A stretch of DNA of 64,000 nt from Salticus scenicus (Eukaryota > Arthropoda > Arachnida > Araneae > Salticidae), in the NCBI GenBank assembly GCA_963930645.1, contig OZ005660.1:202520927-202584926 (forward strand), written 5' to 3'. A program made the translations under genes and the position numbers. The notes under the pieces were generated by a model. The model searched no databases. It was given only the letters and a program-made list of their open reading frames with translations, and was not told the origin of the DNA. Shown here piece by piece: positions 11,767-22,802 of the stretch; positions within the stretch are counted from its first letter, which is position 1; each line of letters starts with the position of its first letter.

Positions 11767-12640
11767 TCTGGAGTGACTCCACTCGACTTTCCGAACATTG
11801 AGTAATTAACAGTTTCGTAGATAAAGTAAAGAAAGAGGAGTTGTTAAACAAACAAAAGAAAGAAAAAAGAGTGTTTGAGTATTTTTCTTCATATATTACA
11901 CGATGTTTTATTTAACGCTACTGAACTTTGAGCCCATAGATCATAATGATAAAGAATTTTTCGTTGTGTCCCTGTAAAAAACTATAAATGCTAGATTCAC
12001 CAAAATGCTTATAGTTAGTGCAACAGTGATTTATAATATTCATATAAATTTTCAGCTCAATTGAATAAGGTGTTTAGATGCTATCGCACATTTAAAAATT
12101 TGGTCCCATAGGCCATAAAGAATTTTTTTTTTTTTTTTTTTTTTTTTGTGTGTCCCTGTAAAAAAAAACTATAAGTGATTCTCAAAATCTATACAGATTG
12201 AGTAACTGTGACCTATAAAATGTGTATAATTTTTTTGCTCAATTTAATAAGGCGTTTAGATGCTATCGCACTTTTAAGATTTTGGTCCCATAGGCCATAA
12301 TGATAAAGAATTTTTCCTGGTGTCCCTGTAAAAAACCTCTAAGTTCTAGATTCACCAAAATCTATAGGGTTCATACTATGGTGACTTACAATATACATAC
12401 CAACTTTCAGCTTATTCGAACAAAGCGTTTAGACGCTAGCGTGTTCAATCACAGACATACACACATACATACACACACACACACACACACATACATACAC
12501 ACACATATACATATATCACCGCAAAAATAGTGAAAATGGACTCAGGATACTTCGAAACGTATGGAAACATCGAAATCTCAAATTCGGATTTTTGATATGA
12601 TTACAATACTTTCCTCACTATAGTGTTCGGAAAGTAAAAA
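11767..12640 (+). mobile_element. Copy (b) of the terminal-hairpin repeat family
   Basis: The 5' end is TCTGG, hairpin AGTG-ACTC-CACT, CG, then ACTTTCCGAACA. The 3' end is ACTTTCC...TGTTCGGAAAGT followed by A's, so the 5' segment matches the 3' stem. The interior holds four diverged units of about 190 bases, each with 'gtccctgtaaaaa' and 'tagattcaccaaaa' or variants, and then a (CA)n tract. It is about 80-90 percent similar by eye to 15344-16158. Confidence 0.75.
12454..12515. repeat. (CA)n / catacaca microsatellite
   Basis: Imperfect CA dinucleotide run inside the repeat copy at 11767-12640; it creates a His-Thr-rich spurious open frame. Confidence 0.9.
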
Positions 12641-13496
12641 AAAAATCCTACTTTGAATTTTTTCTGATTTGGTTAGACTTGGTTAGACTTGGTTAGAGTA
12701 AGAAAAAAAAAAAAAAAAAGTTGTTTATTCAATGTTAGAATAATTTGTAGTAACAAATAGAACTTAAAAAATATTTAAAATTTAGATATTTAAATTTTAC
12801 TTTGTATAGGAATTGTGTATAGAAATTTATGTATATTTGAAGGAGGGAGATTGGCGAATACGTGTAGAAATTTTGTGCTAAAGAGAACTTAGATGAAAAT
12901 TTTCTTTTGAGGGATAAAATATCCTTAACCTTTATTAGAAAAGACTTAGCTAAGGGACAGATGGAACTGGAAATCTTTTTAACCGGATGCTGGCATTTCT
13001 TATTAGTGAATATTTGAATACTGCTACTTTAACCATTTCCTTGAATTTCAGTTTAAATAAAATACAAGGTTATAAAATTTTGAATAGTTTCATGTGGCTC
13101 CTAATTACTGTCACAGGTCATTTTATTTTTTATTCTTAAAACTCAAAATGTATGGGAAATCAATGTTTCATCCAAGCACAGCCTAAGTGTTAATATTAAA
13201 TAATATGCAATGGTTCGTCAAATTTAGATAATCTCGGGTATCTGTGTGTGTGTGTTATCCAAATTATTATACATAAATGATTGGGGTTTTTTTTATTTGT
13301 TTGTTTGTTTTTTTAATTCTATTTTTACATTGTAAAAATTTACAGTGATTTAATTTGCTTTTGTTTGCCACAGAAATGTATTATTATTTTTGTTATTAAT
13401 ATTTCATTTAAATGTTATAAAGTGTGAAAAATGTATTTAGTTCAGTTTTCACACTTTATAACTTTAAAAAATAATAATAATTAAAATATATATATA
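12641..13496. other. Region without recognised gene
   Basis: AT-rich with poly-A tracts near 12703 and a short (TG)n at 13243. No coding or repeat structure recognised. Confidence 0.4.
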
Positions 13497-14039
13497 CAGT
13501 CATGGCCAAAAGTATTTGTACACTTTACGCATTTCTCTTTTATTATATCATTTATTTGATAAAAAACAAAAGTATTCAACAACAATTGAAATAAATGTCA
13601 ATAGCTGTCACTTATTAACAGTTTACAGTCATTTAATACTTTGTATGTCGACCCGTGGCTCGTAGGACGGCCTTAATCCGGGAGGACATAGATTTTGCAA
13701 GTTTTTCGCAATACTCCTGAGTTATCTCTTGTACCCAAACCTTCTTGATAATTTCAGCCAGATTCTTCTCTGAGGTCGGATTTGCCTGGCTAACCTTTTG
13801 TTTCATTACTGTCCACATGTTTTCAATCGGGTTGAGGTCAGGACTAGATCCAGGCCATGGCCCTAGGACTTCGATGCCCTCGTCGGCTACACTAAGGCCC
13901 ATAATTTTCTAGCAAATATGTATGCCTTAGAGAATATAAACAGTTTAGGACCAGTAGTAAAATCAGAATTTATTTTTTCCAGTTGTAAAAAAAATATTTA
14001 GGAAAAAAATAAGTGTACAAATACTTTTGGCCATGACTG
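13497..14039 (-). mobile_element. Internally deleted Tc1-like element
   Basis: Terminal inverted repeats of about 30 bases start CAGTCATGGCCAAAAGTATT, with TA duplications at 13495-13496 and 14040-14041. Only the 3' part of the transposase gene is retained. At 543 bp it is far shorter than an autonomous Tc1 element (about 1.6 kb), so it is non-autonomous. Confidence 0.92.
13633..13902 (-). pseudogene. Tc1-like transposase, C-terminal fragment
   Basis: The 89-residue frame contains GPWPGSSPDLNPIENMWTVM, the end of the DDE domain with the third catalytic acidic residue in the PIENMW region. It continues to a normal-looking C-terminus (SMSSRIKAVLRATGRHTKY). The first two catalytic Asp residues and the DNA-binding domain are deleted. 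It cannot be an active transposase. Confidence 0.92.
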
Positions 14040-14041
14040 TA

Positions 14042-15343
14042 TATATATGGTAAATAAAAACAGTTGAAAATCTGTATGTGTGTAAAACCGGAATTTAAAA
14101 AGGTATGTTGGGTAATGAGTGAGAAATTTGAATAGAAAATTTATCCATAGAGTAATATGGACCAGGACCAAAACTAAAAATCACCAGGGTCCAAAATTTT
14201 CGCTGGATGAAACTGGCAGAACTGAAACATCAGGACCAAAATGTCATACTTAGTGATAAAACATATACGTATCCGATTTTTGAAACTCCAACACGTCAAG
14301 AAGGTAAAACATGGTTTTTTGAATATAGCCCCAAACGAACTAAGGTGAAAAGACAACAATAAAAGAAAAAAAAAAACTATGTGGTAAAATTATTGAAGCA
14401 TTTAATCATTGGAAAATCTGCCAACAAATGTGCATTGATGTTAGAAAAGACTGTTTTGAACATTCTGAAGATTTAGTAATTTTAACATGTACCATTTAAC
14501 CATATCTCAAAAATTTCAGAGTGACTCTCATATAAAGTACTTGTTATCTTACCCTCTAATCTGCATTTGTTTTTTATAGTATTAAAATGCAGGGTTAAAG
14601 AAAATCGTAATGGTGCCACATTATTTTTTTTTTATTATTATTAGTAGTAGTATAATGAATGATTTGGTCCAGGCTTATTTGGACTAAAATAAATTTATAA
14701 ATTAAGCAATGAAAAATATAATCTGCCTACCTTCTGTTCCAAAGAATGTAACTTAAAAATACTTTATTCTATTTTGATATGTTTCGAACATATTTGGTCA
14801 TGATTACCAGGTAAGTTTAATGATATGTAAAATGTAATCTATATAACACGAAATTCTATGTAATTCACAACATATTGTATTTAAGTTTGCATTATAACGA
14901 TCTTCTATTGTATTTCATTCATTAAGAATAAGAATAGGTTGGATGATAATTTTAACACTTAAAACAACATGTTCACTTCAGTTCATCTGCCTGTCTTTTC
15001 ACTTCTATAATATATATATATATTTTATTCAAATAAAACTGATCTACGATATTAAAGTTCTTAAGATTTGATGCACAAAAAAAAAAACTGTACTTCCTAT
15101 TAAAAATCATACATGTACAAATAGTTTGTGTACAAGGACTTAAAAAATAATTTAGATATGGTCTAAGAGAAATATTTCTTATAAGCAGATTTACACATTG
15201 TTATACTGCACTAAAACATACAAATTAGCATACTTTTTTAAATGGAATAAAGAATGTTTCCTTTAGAAAATGGCATACTCAACATTACTGATTCAATTCA
15301 AGAGTGATAGAATAATATTAGGATTCATCTTAATTCTAAAAAA
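14042..15343. other. Region without recognised gene
   Basis: AT-rich. Short open frames on the minus strand near 14.2-14.36 kb show no domain. No clear repeat ends. Confidence 0.4.
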
Positions 15344-16158
15344 TCTGGAGTGACTCCACTCGACTTTCCGAACATTGAATAATTAACAGTTTTGTAGATA
15401 AAGTAAAGAAAGAGAAGTTGTTAAACAAACAAAAGAGAGAAACATAATAGAGTGTTTGAGTATTTCCTCCATATATTACACGATGTTTTATTTAACGCTA
15501 CTGAACTTTGAGCCTATAGATCATAATGATAAAGAATTTTTGTTGTGTCCCTGTAAAAAACCTATAAATGCTAGATTCACCAAAATGCTTATAGTTAGTG
15601 TAACAGTGATTTATAATATTCATATAAATTTTCAGCTCAATTGAATAAGGTGTTTAGATGTTATCGCACTTTTAAAAATTTGGTCCCATAGGCCATAATG
15701 ATAAAGGATTTTTCTTTGTGGCCCTGTAAAAAAACTGTAAGTGCTAAATTCACCTAAATCTATACAGTTCGTGCAACTGTGACCTATAACATGTATACAA
15801 ATTTTTTGCTCAAATTAATAAAGCGTTTAGACGCTATCGCACTTTTAAAAATTTGGCCCCATAGGCCATAATGATAGTTTTTTTACAGGGACACCAGGAA
15901 AAATTCTTTAAGTGCTAGATTCACCATAATCAATAGGGTTCGTACTATGGTGACTTACAATATACATACCAACTTTCAGCTTATTCGAACAAATTGTTTA
16001 GACGCTAGCGTGTTCACTCACAGACATACATACATACATCATAAATAGTGAAAACGGACTCAGGGGACCTCGAAACGTATAGAAACATCAAAATTTCAAA
16101 TTCGAATTTTTGACATGATTACAATACTTTCCTCACTATAGTGTTCGGAAAGTAAAAA
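15344..16158 (+). mobile_element. Copy (c) of the terminal-hairpin repeat family
   Basis: It has the same ends as copy (b): TCTGG, AGTG-ACTC-CACT, then ACTTTCCGAACA; and 3' ACTTTCC...GTTCGGAAAGT (16126-16153). One internal unit near 15.88-15.90 kb shows 'tttacagggacacc', an inverted stretch compared with copy (b), so a local inversion has occurred. Confidence 0.75.
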
Positions 16159-17444
16159 TTGCTGGAGGTATATTTTCAGCTAGCTGTGTAATGCGTTTTC
16201 TACACTTTCCAGTGAACAGAAAGTGTTAAAAATACCTTCCAAATTAATCTTTAAAAATGAAAGATAAATTGGATTAAGGGAACTTGGCACCACTGAAGGT
16301 TTCATATAAAAACTCATATTTACATTTAACCCATTAAACGCCAATATATGAATCCCACTGAAAAATTTTGCATTTTTGTATGTTTTAGATTTCAATGTAC
16401 TTCTCTAATCATATGTAGTTTAAATAATAATAATAATAAAATACTTTGTTAGAGGATATGATACGATTCCAAAATGAGATACTTGGCACCTAATGGGGGT
16501 AGCATAGATGTAAATAAACTGCAAAACCCTTTGAAATTAGTGTCTGTAACATCTTGACGGAGGGTTCGTTGAGGTATGTGTGGATGTGGGGGAAAAGTTT
16601 CCAAATAAACAGTCTCTATTTTCGCTAGCAGTTGCAGAATTTAATAATACCTATTTACACGCATATATACAAAAGATCTATTTGAAGATTTAGATAAGTT
16701 TCCTGCACTCTCATAGTGCATAAAAATATAGCAAATAATAAACCTGAGCTAGAGAATGGCAGGACACACTTCCTCCGTCTCTCCAAACCAGCTCACAGTA
16801 CATCCACTGATGCTTTTCTCTACATGCTTTTTCGACTCCTTTAAGGGTTGTAATGACATATATTCCCCTCCATAGGGGATACCATAAAGGTGTGAGACTC
16901 GCCAGCATTACACCTCCCCCCCAAGATCGTGTCTCAGTGGCCGTCTGATGACACTATCTGAGAAATAAAAGGATGCTGGAGACTCCCACACCACAAAATT
17001 ATTTAAAATCTACTACAGCTAAATAGCAGTACAGAAATTAATTTTGATAACAAAACCACAATTAAATAATGAAATTGACAATTAAAATAATAGAATAAAA
17101 TTATAAGAACCTTATAAAAAAAATGTTGTACAGGCTGGACTAAATAAATTCCTTTTCGGCGTTCATTCTCTGAAACAAACAAAATAGTTGTAAAATCACA
17201 AACAGAAAGTTTTAATTCAAAATTGTCTCTCTAGAGTTAGAATAAAGTCCACTTAATTGTTCATTCAAAGTTTATTTAGAGTTTATTCTAAGTCTAAATT
17301 AACACCTTTAGTAACACAAGTTCGGATATCTAAACGCAGAAAATCCATTTTTTTTCCGGTGAAAACACAATGTTATTTCTAACGAAATTACTTTCCTGAT
17401 AACAAACATTTAATTGAACACTTTTAGCTCCTTCGAAGACACAA
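16159..17444. other. Region without recognised gene
   Basis: AT-rich to 16.5 kb, then mixed composition. Minus-strand frames at 16180-16395 and 16711-16908 have no recognised domain. It may include the unrecognisable downstream part of the Ty3-like remnant. Confidence 0.35.
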
Positions 17445-19012
17445 TTAACTGTTTCGTGTGATTTCTTCGATCACTGGGATATTCAGTGACATCCTCGGGG
17501 TATGCCAAGGTTCCAGATAATCTGTCACCATGGCGTTCACATTTTTATTTCGAACACTAGATCCTTTGAAGTTGAAAAACATAATTTTACCTTTAACATG
17601 AGCCCTATGTGCTTTAATTGGCACGAAGACTGAGTTGCTTTCTCCTGGAGGAGCTTTCCAATTCTCCTTTACACAATACAAAGATGAAGTCAGATTTCTT
17701 TCGTTGGGGGTGATTCTGAAGTCGGTGGCTTTTCCCTGTTTATACGCCTGTATCAAGTCAAAAGTTTCATCAATTGGCTTGATCTCATCAGATTGTGAGC
17801 ATTGTCATGCTGTTTTACTAGGACCGGTCCAGCAAGCATATAGAATCGCCTGATCGTCCGCTTTAAAATTCCTAGAAGACGAACGTCTAATTTCGCCAGC
17901 CCAAGGTAATGATTTCAAAATACCAAATAACCAATTAAATTCTCCATTAGCCATCCCACAATCATTAACGATTACATTCAGAATCTCAGCACGCATAAAA
18001 ATATTGCATAGAGCATAAATCGCCTTGGTCGTTAGCATTTTTAACGCGACAGCTCCCAGCCACTGCCCATGCTGTTCCCCTAAACACAGTTCAGCACAAG
18101 CGATACCCCTCCCGGGCCAAAAGAAACTGCCCCGAACTCTCCCTTTAGTTTCATTTTTGCATAGGACCGCTTCTTGAGCTAAGTTCAATCTTTCCTTTTT
18201 CTCTCGCCTAGGCTGCAACATCACCGTTTCCCCCAGCGCTTTACTACCCCTCAGATTTATCACTCCCTGGATAACCTCGTTTCTTCTCTAACTTCTTCCA
18301 AATCCCTACACTGCATCTGTAATTTCAGATGTTCAGCTTTGACCCTCTCTTCAATACAAAGCATATTTTCCCCATCGACTTCCATTCCCCCCTCCATGAA
18401 AACCGAAACCTCTCTTTCTCTAGTTTCAGGAGGAGATACCCCTTCTACAAACTGGACGCTTCTGCTTGCTCTCTCTTTTTCATCCCTCTCTTTAAACTGC
18501 CCCCTCAATGAATTCCATATCCTAGGCGGAAGCAAGCACGGGACGCAAAGTTTTTCAGTTACCGCAGCGAGAATTTCTTGAGGTCCGTCAACGAATGTTG
18601 TGCTCGTTTTGAGAGAAATGGGAAGTTTACATAATTTAGCTTCAATCTGTTCGCCAAAAGCTGATATGAAAATTATCTTTCCTTGCTCTATAAGTTCTAT
18701 ATCTGGTAGAGTCGAAGGGTTAAAAATCGCAAAATTCGTACTAGAATCTTTTATTGCTTTCACATTCCGTCCCTCAACCATTATTTCAATATGCTCTAAA
18801 AGTTCAATCGCGAGTTGGGAATTTAAAAATTCAGTTTTTACCATTGCGATAAATATTTCACTATTATTTTGCTCCGATTTAATATTTTCACTATTAAAAC
18901 TTTGTTTTCGTTTATCACAGTCACGCTGTAAGTGGGAATTAGATCCGCAAGAATAGTAAGATTTGATTTTTGGTTTATAAGCATAACTCGACTGGTTTTT
19001 GGGTGTACGCAA
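17445..19012 (-). pseudogene. Ty3/gypsy-like gag-protease remnant
   Basis: The best part is 19012-18260. A zinc knuckle YYSCGSNSHLQRDC keeps C-x4-H-x4-C but has Tyr in place of the first Cys. About 80 residues later comes a retropepsin-like segment, VEGRNVKAIKDSSTNFAIF, where the usual D-S-G is D-S-S, then FISAFGEQIEAKLCKLPIS. After a stop at 18260, frames 18263-17805 and 17756-17445 continue on the same strand in other registers without any domain I recognise. No reverse transcriptase, integrase or LTR is seen. Base composition here is less AT-rich than its surroundings, consistent with former coding DNA. I read it as a dead, truncated retrotransposon. Confidence 0.7.
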
Positions 19013-19095
19013 ATGAGGAGGTGTGTATTTTTGCTCTTTTTCCTTTTTTTTGTCTTTGTCTTTTTTTTTTTTTTTTTTGCCTGATAATGGGTCAT

Positions 19096-19994
19096 GTTTG
19101 ATTATTTCTTCAGCAGAAATAATTGTTACATGTTTAGATTGATTTCTTTAGGTTTAAAAAATAGTCATATTGCAATCATTTATTAGAAAACTCTTGCAAA
19201 TGCTAACTTCCGATTGACTTGAAAAATTTAAAAAAATTAGTTTATACTAGCAGACCCGTGCGAAATTTTCACACTTTATTTCTTTTCTTATTTACTTTTA
19301 AAATTTGAAACTCGTAAATATTATACCAATTTCATCACTTAATTAAAAATTTAATTTTCCAGAAGCCAAATTACTATTAGAACCAAATTAATATTGTGCA
19401 ATAGTGAAACCAAAATAATTCAAAGAAAGGTTTCAAAATAGAATTCATGGTTGACGACCCAGTTTTTCTACTTCACAGGCAGTACAGTTTTAGTATAAGA
19501 CCCCATGACTCCCTTTAAATTTTTCTCTCCATATTGGTGATGGTATTTTATTTGATTTGGCATATATATATATATATATATATTTAAAGAGCTTCCTATT
19601 TTTATTGTACTTTTTAAGAATGCATTTTTTAGTCAATTTATGACAATGATTCATATTCTATATATATCTTTAAAGTATTGTTAGGTTTAAATGATGCAAA
19701 GATTCTGAAAAAACAACTTTTAAAAATACATTTTTCCGTAAAATAGTCTCATAAGACAAATGTCTTTTTTTCTTATTAGATCATTAATCTGAAACCGTGT
19801 GCTTAAATATTGTCCATTTATAAATATTATTTTTTAATCCTTGTGTATTTTATTAATAACATCACTATCGTAGCATTTCAAAAAAGTTATTGTAATTTGT
19901 CCACATTAGAGAAATATTATATAGATTGTATTTGTTTATATTGACAAATATCAATTCAATTATATAGTTCAATTTATAAATATTCAAAAGGAAA
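19096..19994. other. Region without recognised gene
   Basis: AT-rich, with a (TA)n tract near 19563-19582. No open frame or terminal repeats that I can support. Confidence 0.4.
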
Positions 19995-19996
19995 TA

Positions 19997-20575
19997 CAGT
20001 TGAACCTTGTTAATGTGAACACGCTTAAGGGCCCTCTTCACCAGAAGCCGAAGCTAATGTTATTCTATGGGAAATTTTTCTTTACAAATAACTTATTAAC
20101 TAATACATATTTTTAAATTCTGTTAATTTCTAGCTGTATTGACGGACCTTTTTACAAAAATTATTTGTTTAATTTTTTATATTTTATTTTGAAGCTGCAA
20201 AATACGAATTTTCAATATGTGAATTTTTTTCATTTTGCAATTTCAAAATAAAATATTAAAAATTAAAAAAATACATTTTTAAAAAAGGTCCATCAATTTA
20301 ACAGTTGGGAATTTTCTGAATGTGAAAACAGAATTTAAAAATATGTATTAGTTAATGAGTTATTTGTAAAGAAATTTTCCCCACATTGGCTCAGGCTTCC
20401 GGCGACGGTAAGTGAAGAGGGCCATTAAGGGAAAATTATGCAATTTCAGGAACCACCTTCCAATAAAATTATACAGTAATAATTATTAGTTTCTGAGTTA
20501 CTGATAGCATGAACTACTGATTACATGAACAAATTTTTTATTCCCTTTGAGGTTCACATTAACAAGGTTCGACTG
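19997..20575. mobile_element. Tc1-type MITE (outer) interrupted by a TTAA MITE
   Basis: Ends are CAGTTGAACCTTGTTAATGT and its near-perfect reverse complement, flanked by TA (19995-19996, 20576-20577). A separate element with TTAA duplications (20029-20424) lies within it. The piece right of the inner element ('aattatgcaatttcaggaac') also follows the TTAA MITE at 29.88 kb. Confidence 0.85.
20029..20424. mobile_element. TTAA MITE copy 1 (Kolobok-like)
   Basis: The near-palindromic element begins GGGCCCTCTTCACC and ends GTGAAGAGGGCC, flanked by TTAA on both sides. The GG start favours Kolobok over piggyBac, whose ends normally begin CC; this is inference. No coding capacity. Confidence 0.85.
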
Positions 20576-20749
20576 TATATGCTTTTATATGAAAGTGGTG
20601 CCAAGTCCCCTTATGAGCTTGTTGGCCAGTTTGATGTGCTATCTAATTTAAAAATGGCAGCATTTGGAAATTTTCAAACTCATATAAGAAATATATTTAT
20701 GAATGGATTTGCTTGAAATTCAAAATATACATAGCTTATCAAAGTCTTA

Positions 20750-21390
20750 CTAAGTTTATTAATTAATTTGATCCACCATCTTGTTTCAAAATGGCGACTA
20801 TTTGAAAGTTTCAAACTCTTGATATTCAGTATGCACAAAGCTCATATCAAGATCTCAACTAAGTTTATTAAAAAACTTGATTTTTTATCTTGTTTCAAAA
20901 TGGTGACTACTTGAATTTTTGAAACTTAGATAAAAACTGTAGTTATGAACTGATTTGCTTGAAATTCAGTATGCACACAGCCTATATCAAGATCTCAACT
21001 AAATTTATTAAACAACTTGATCCTCCATTTTGTTTCAAAAAGGCAGCAATCTGAAAATTTTAAACTCATATAAGAAATTTATTTATGAATGGATTTGCTC
21101 TAAATTTAAAATATACATAGTCCACCATCTTGTTTCAAAATAGCAACTACTTGAAAGTTTCAAACTGAGATAAAAATTGCAGTTATAAACTGATTTGCTT
21201 GATATTCAGTATGCACACAGCCTATATCAAGATCTCAACTAAATTTATTAAACAACTTGATCCTCCATTTTGTTTCAAAAAGGCAGCAATCTGAAAATTT
21301 TAAACTCATATAAGAAATTTAATTATGAATGGATTTGCTCTAAATTTAAAATATACATAGTCCACCATCTTGTTTCAAAATAGCAACTAC
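20750..21390. repeat. Satellite array, left part
   Basis: Units contain 'ccaccatcttgtttcaaaat', 'ttgaaagtttcaaact' and 'cagtatgcacacagcc'. Around 21021 and 21261 the period is exactly 240 bases with almost no differences, so this is a compound unit. The array resumes at 24758 after the Penelope-like insertion and again after 27.9 kb. Confidence 0.85.
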
Positions 21391-21419
21391 AATAATTAAA
21401 TTTTATTTATACCTTAAAA

Positions 21420-22802
21420 TTAGTCCATATAACTTTCATATGCATTTCGGTTGCAATCGCAACCTTCCTCAGCTGAACTGTGACATCCATCGCTGCCGGC
21501 GTATTTATTGTTTTCTTCCTGTCTTCCTTTTTTCGCTTCACTTCGCTTGTTTCGGTCGTTTAGGATCAGATGGATCCAGATTCTGGGTATAGTAGCGTGT
21601 TCGCGTTCGTTAATAGCAGTAGGGTTAGTGATAATCTCAAGGGCTTCTCTTTTTAATGCGTAACTGTGATTATTATAATGAGCGATTTTTTTAGTTGTTA
21701 TGGTGTTAATATTAATTGGGTTAGAGGAGTGGGTAGAAGCTAGAGCGGTGGATTGGCGGTTATGTTTAAGATCGGCTTTGTGTTCTTTTTCTCTGTCATA
21801 AATTTTCCGTTTTGTAACTCCGATATAACATGCTTGAGAATTATCTATGTGTTTGAAGTCTATTTTATAAATCCCGGCGGTTGATTGGTTATCAATTACG
21901 TCTTTTTCATTCCGGATATGTTGAAAGATGTTGCGGTTTGGTTTTATTGGGATATTGATATTATATTTTTTGGCTTCGTTTTTGATTTTTATACTATTTC
22001 CGTTACAGAAGGGGATGGAGGTTGTGAATTTTTTTGTTTCTTTCTGTGCGTTATCGATTTTATTTAGTTTTTTGATACGTTTTTTATATAGTTTGTTAAC
22101 CAGATTTTTCGGGTAGTTTGCTTTTTGTACAATATTTTTGATAAATTTGAGTTCTTCATTTAGGAGTTTTTTGTTGGAGCATATTAAGATTGCGCGATTA
22201 ATGTATGAACGGATGGCGGCATATTTATATGGGAGGGGGGTATTACAGTGGTTATTTATAATTTCGATATTGGAAGTTGGTTTTCTATATATAGTTGTGT
22301 CGATGGTATTGTTTGGGTTTTTTATGATTTTTATGTCCAGATAGTTTATTGTGTTATTGTTTTCTTCTTCCATTGTAAATTTTATATTTTTATCTAGTTT
22401 GTTGAGTTTATTTAAGAGATTATTAGTGACGTCATTATTTGGAATGATTGCAAATATGTCATCCACGTATCTGGTCCAGATTTTACTGTTTTCAATGATG
22501 TTGGTGGCAGAATTTTCGATTAGTCTCATTTTAAGTTCCGCGAGAGTCCCTGAGATGGGGGACCCCATAGGCACGCCTTGTTTTTGCTGATAAATTTCGT
22601 TATTAAATTGGAAATGAGATTCGTTGAGGAGTAAGTTACTAGTTCTAATCAGAGTTTCACTAATTTTATTTTTTCCGTATGTTTCTATTATTTTTTCGTT
22701 AATTATGTTACTAATTTCTATAGTGTCGATTGAGGGGTATAATTCCTTTACGTCGTAGCTTACCATTATATCGTCGTAGTTGATTTTTGTGTCTTGGAGT
22801 TT
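21420..22802 (-). pseudogene. Penelope-like RT and GIY-YIG endonuclease, left copy
   Basis: About 460 codons are open without a stop from the junction to the TAA near 21420. The order is reverse transcriptase then endonuclease, as in Penelope-like elements. Motif A is SYDVKELYPSID, motif B region QGVPMGSPISG, motif C RYVDDIFAI, and the endonuclease has AGIYKID, 22 residues on CYIGVTKR, then REKEHK. The canonical zinc-finger cysteines before YIG are reduced to one. The N-terminal part of the protein is missing, so this copy is a 5'-truncated fragment although its retained domains are intact. Upstream in the same frame, 22803-23102 is antisense to the right copy and is not part of the protein. 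The reading frame's end overlaps the hammerhead motif. Confidence 0.9.
21435..21477 (-). ncRNA. Hammerhead-like motif at the 3' end of the left Penelope copy
   Basis: On the minus strand: TTCA, a bulged G, core CTGAGGA, extra A, perfect stem II GGTTGC-GATT-GCAACC, core GAA, stem III ATGCAT, H17 = A, then TGAA pairing with TTCA. The core is complete; the bulged base in stem I is unusual. It overlaps the last codons of the reading frame. Confidence 0.62.

Noticed and set aside
12300..12530. Open frame ending in a His-Thr repeat
   Set aside because: It is translation of a CA microsatellite within a repeat copy.
17805..18263. Independent 152-codon gene on the minus strand
   Set aside because: It follows directly on the gypsy gag-protease remnant in another frame and shows no domain; more likely part of the same dead element.
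21885..22590. Several plus-strand open frames of 60-79 codons over the left Penelope copy (and mirror ones at 23512-24218)
   Set aside because: They are antisense shadows of the RT/endonuclease frames and appear identically in both copies because the copies are identical.
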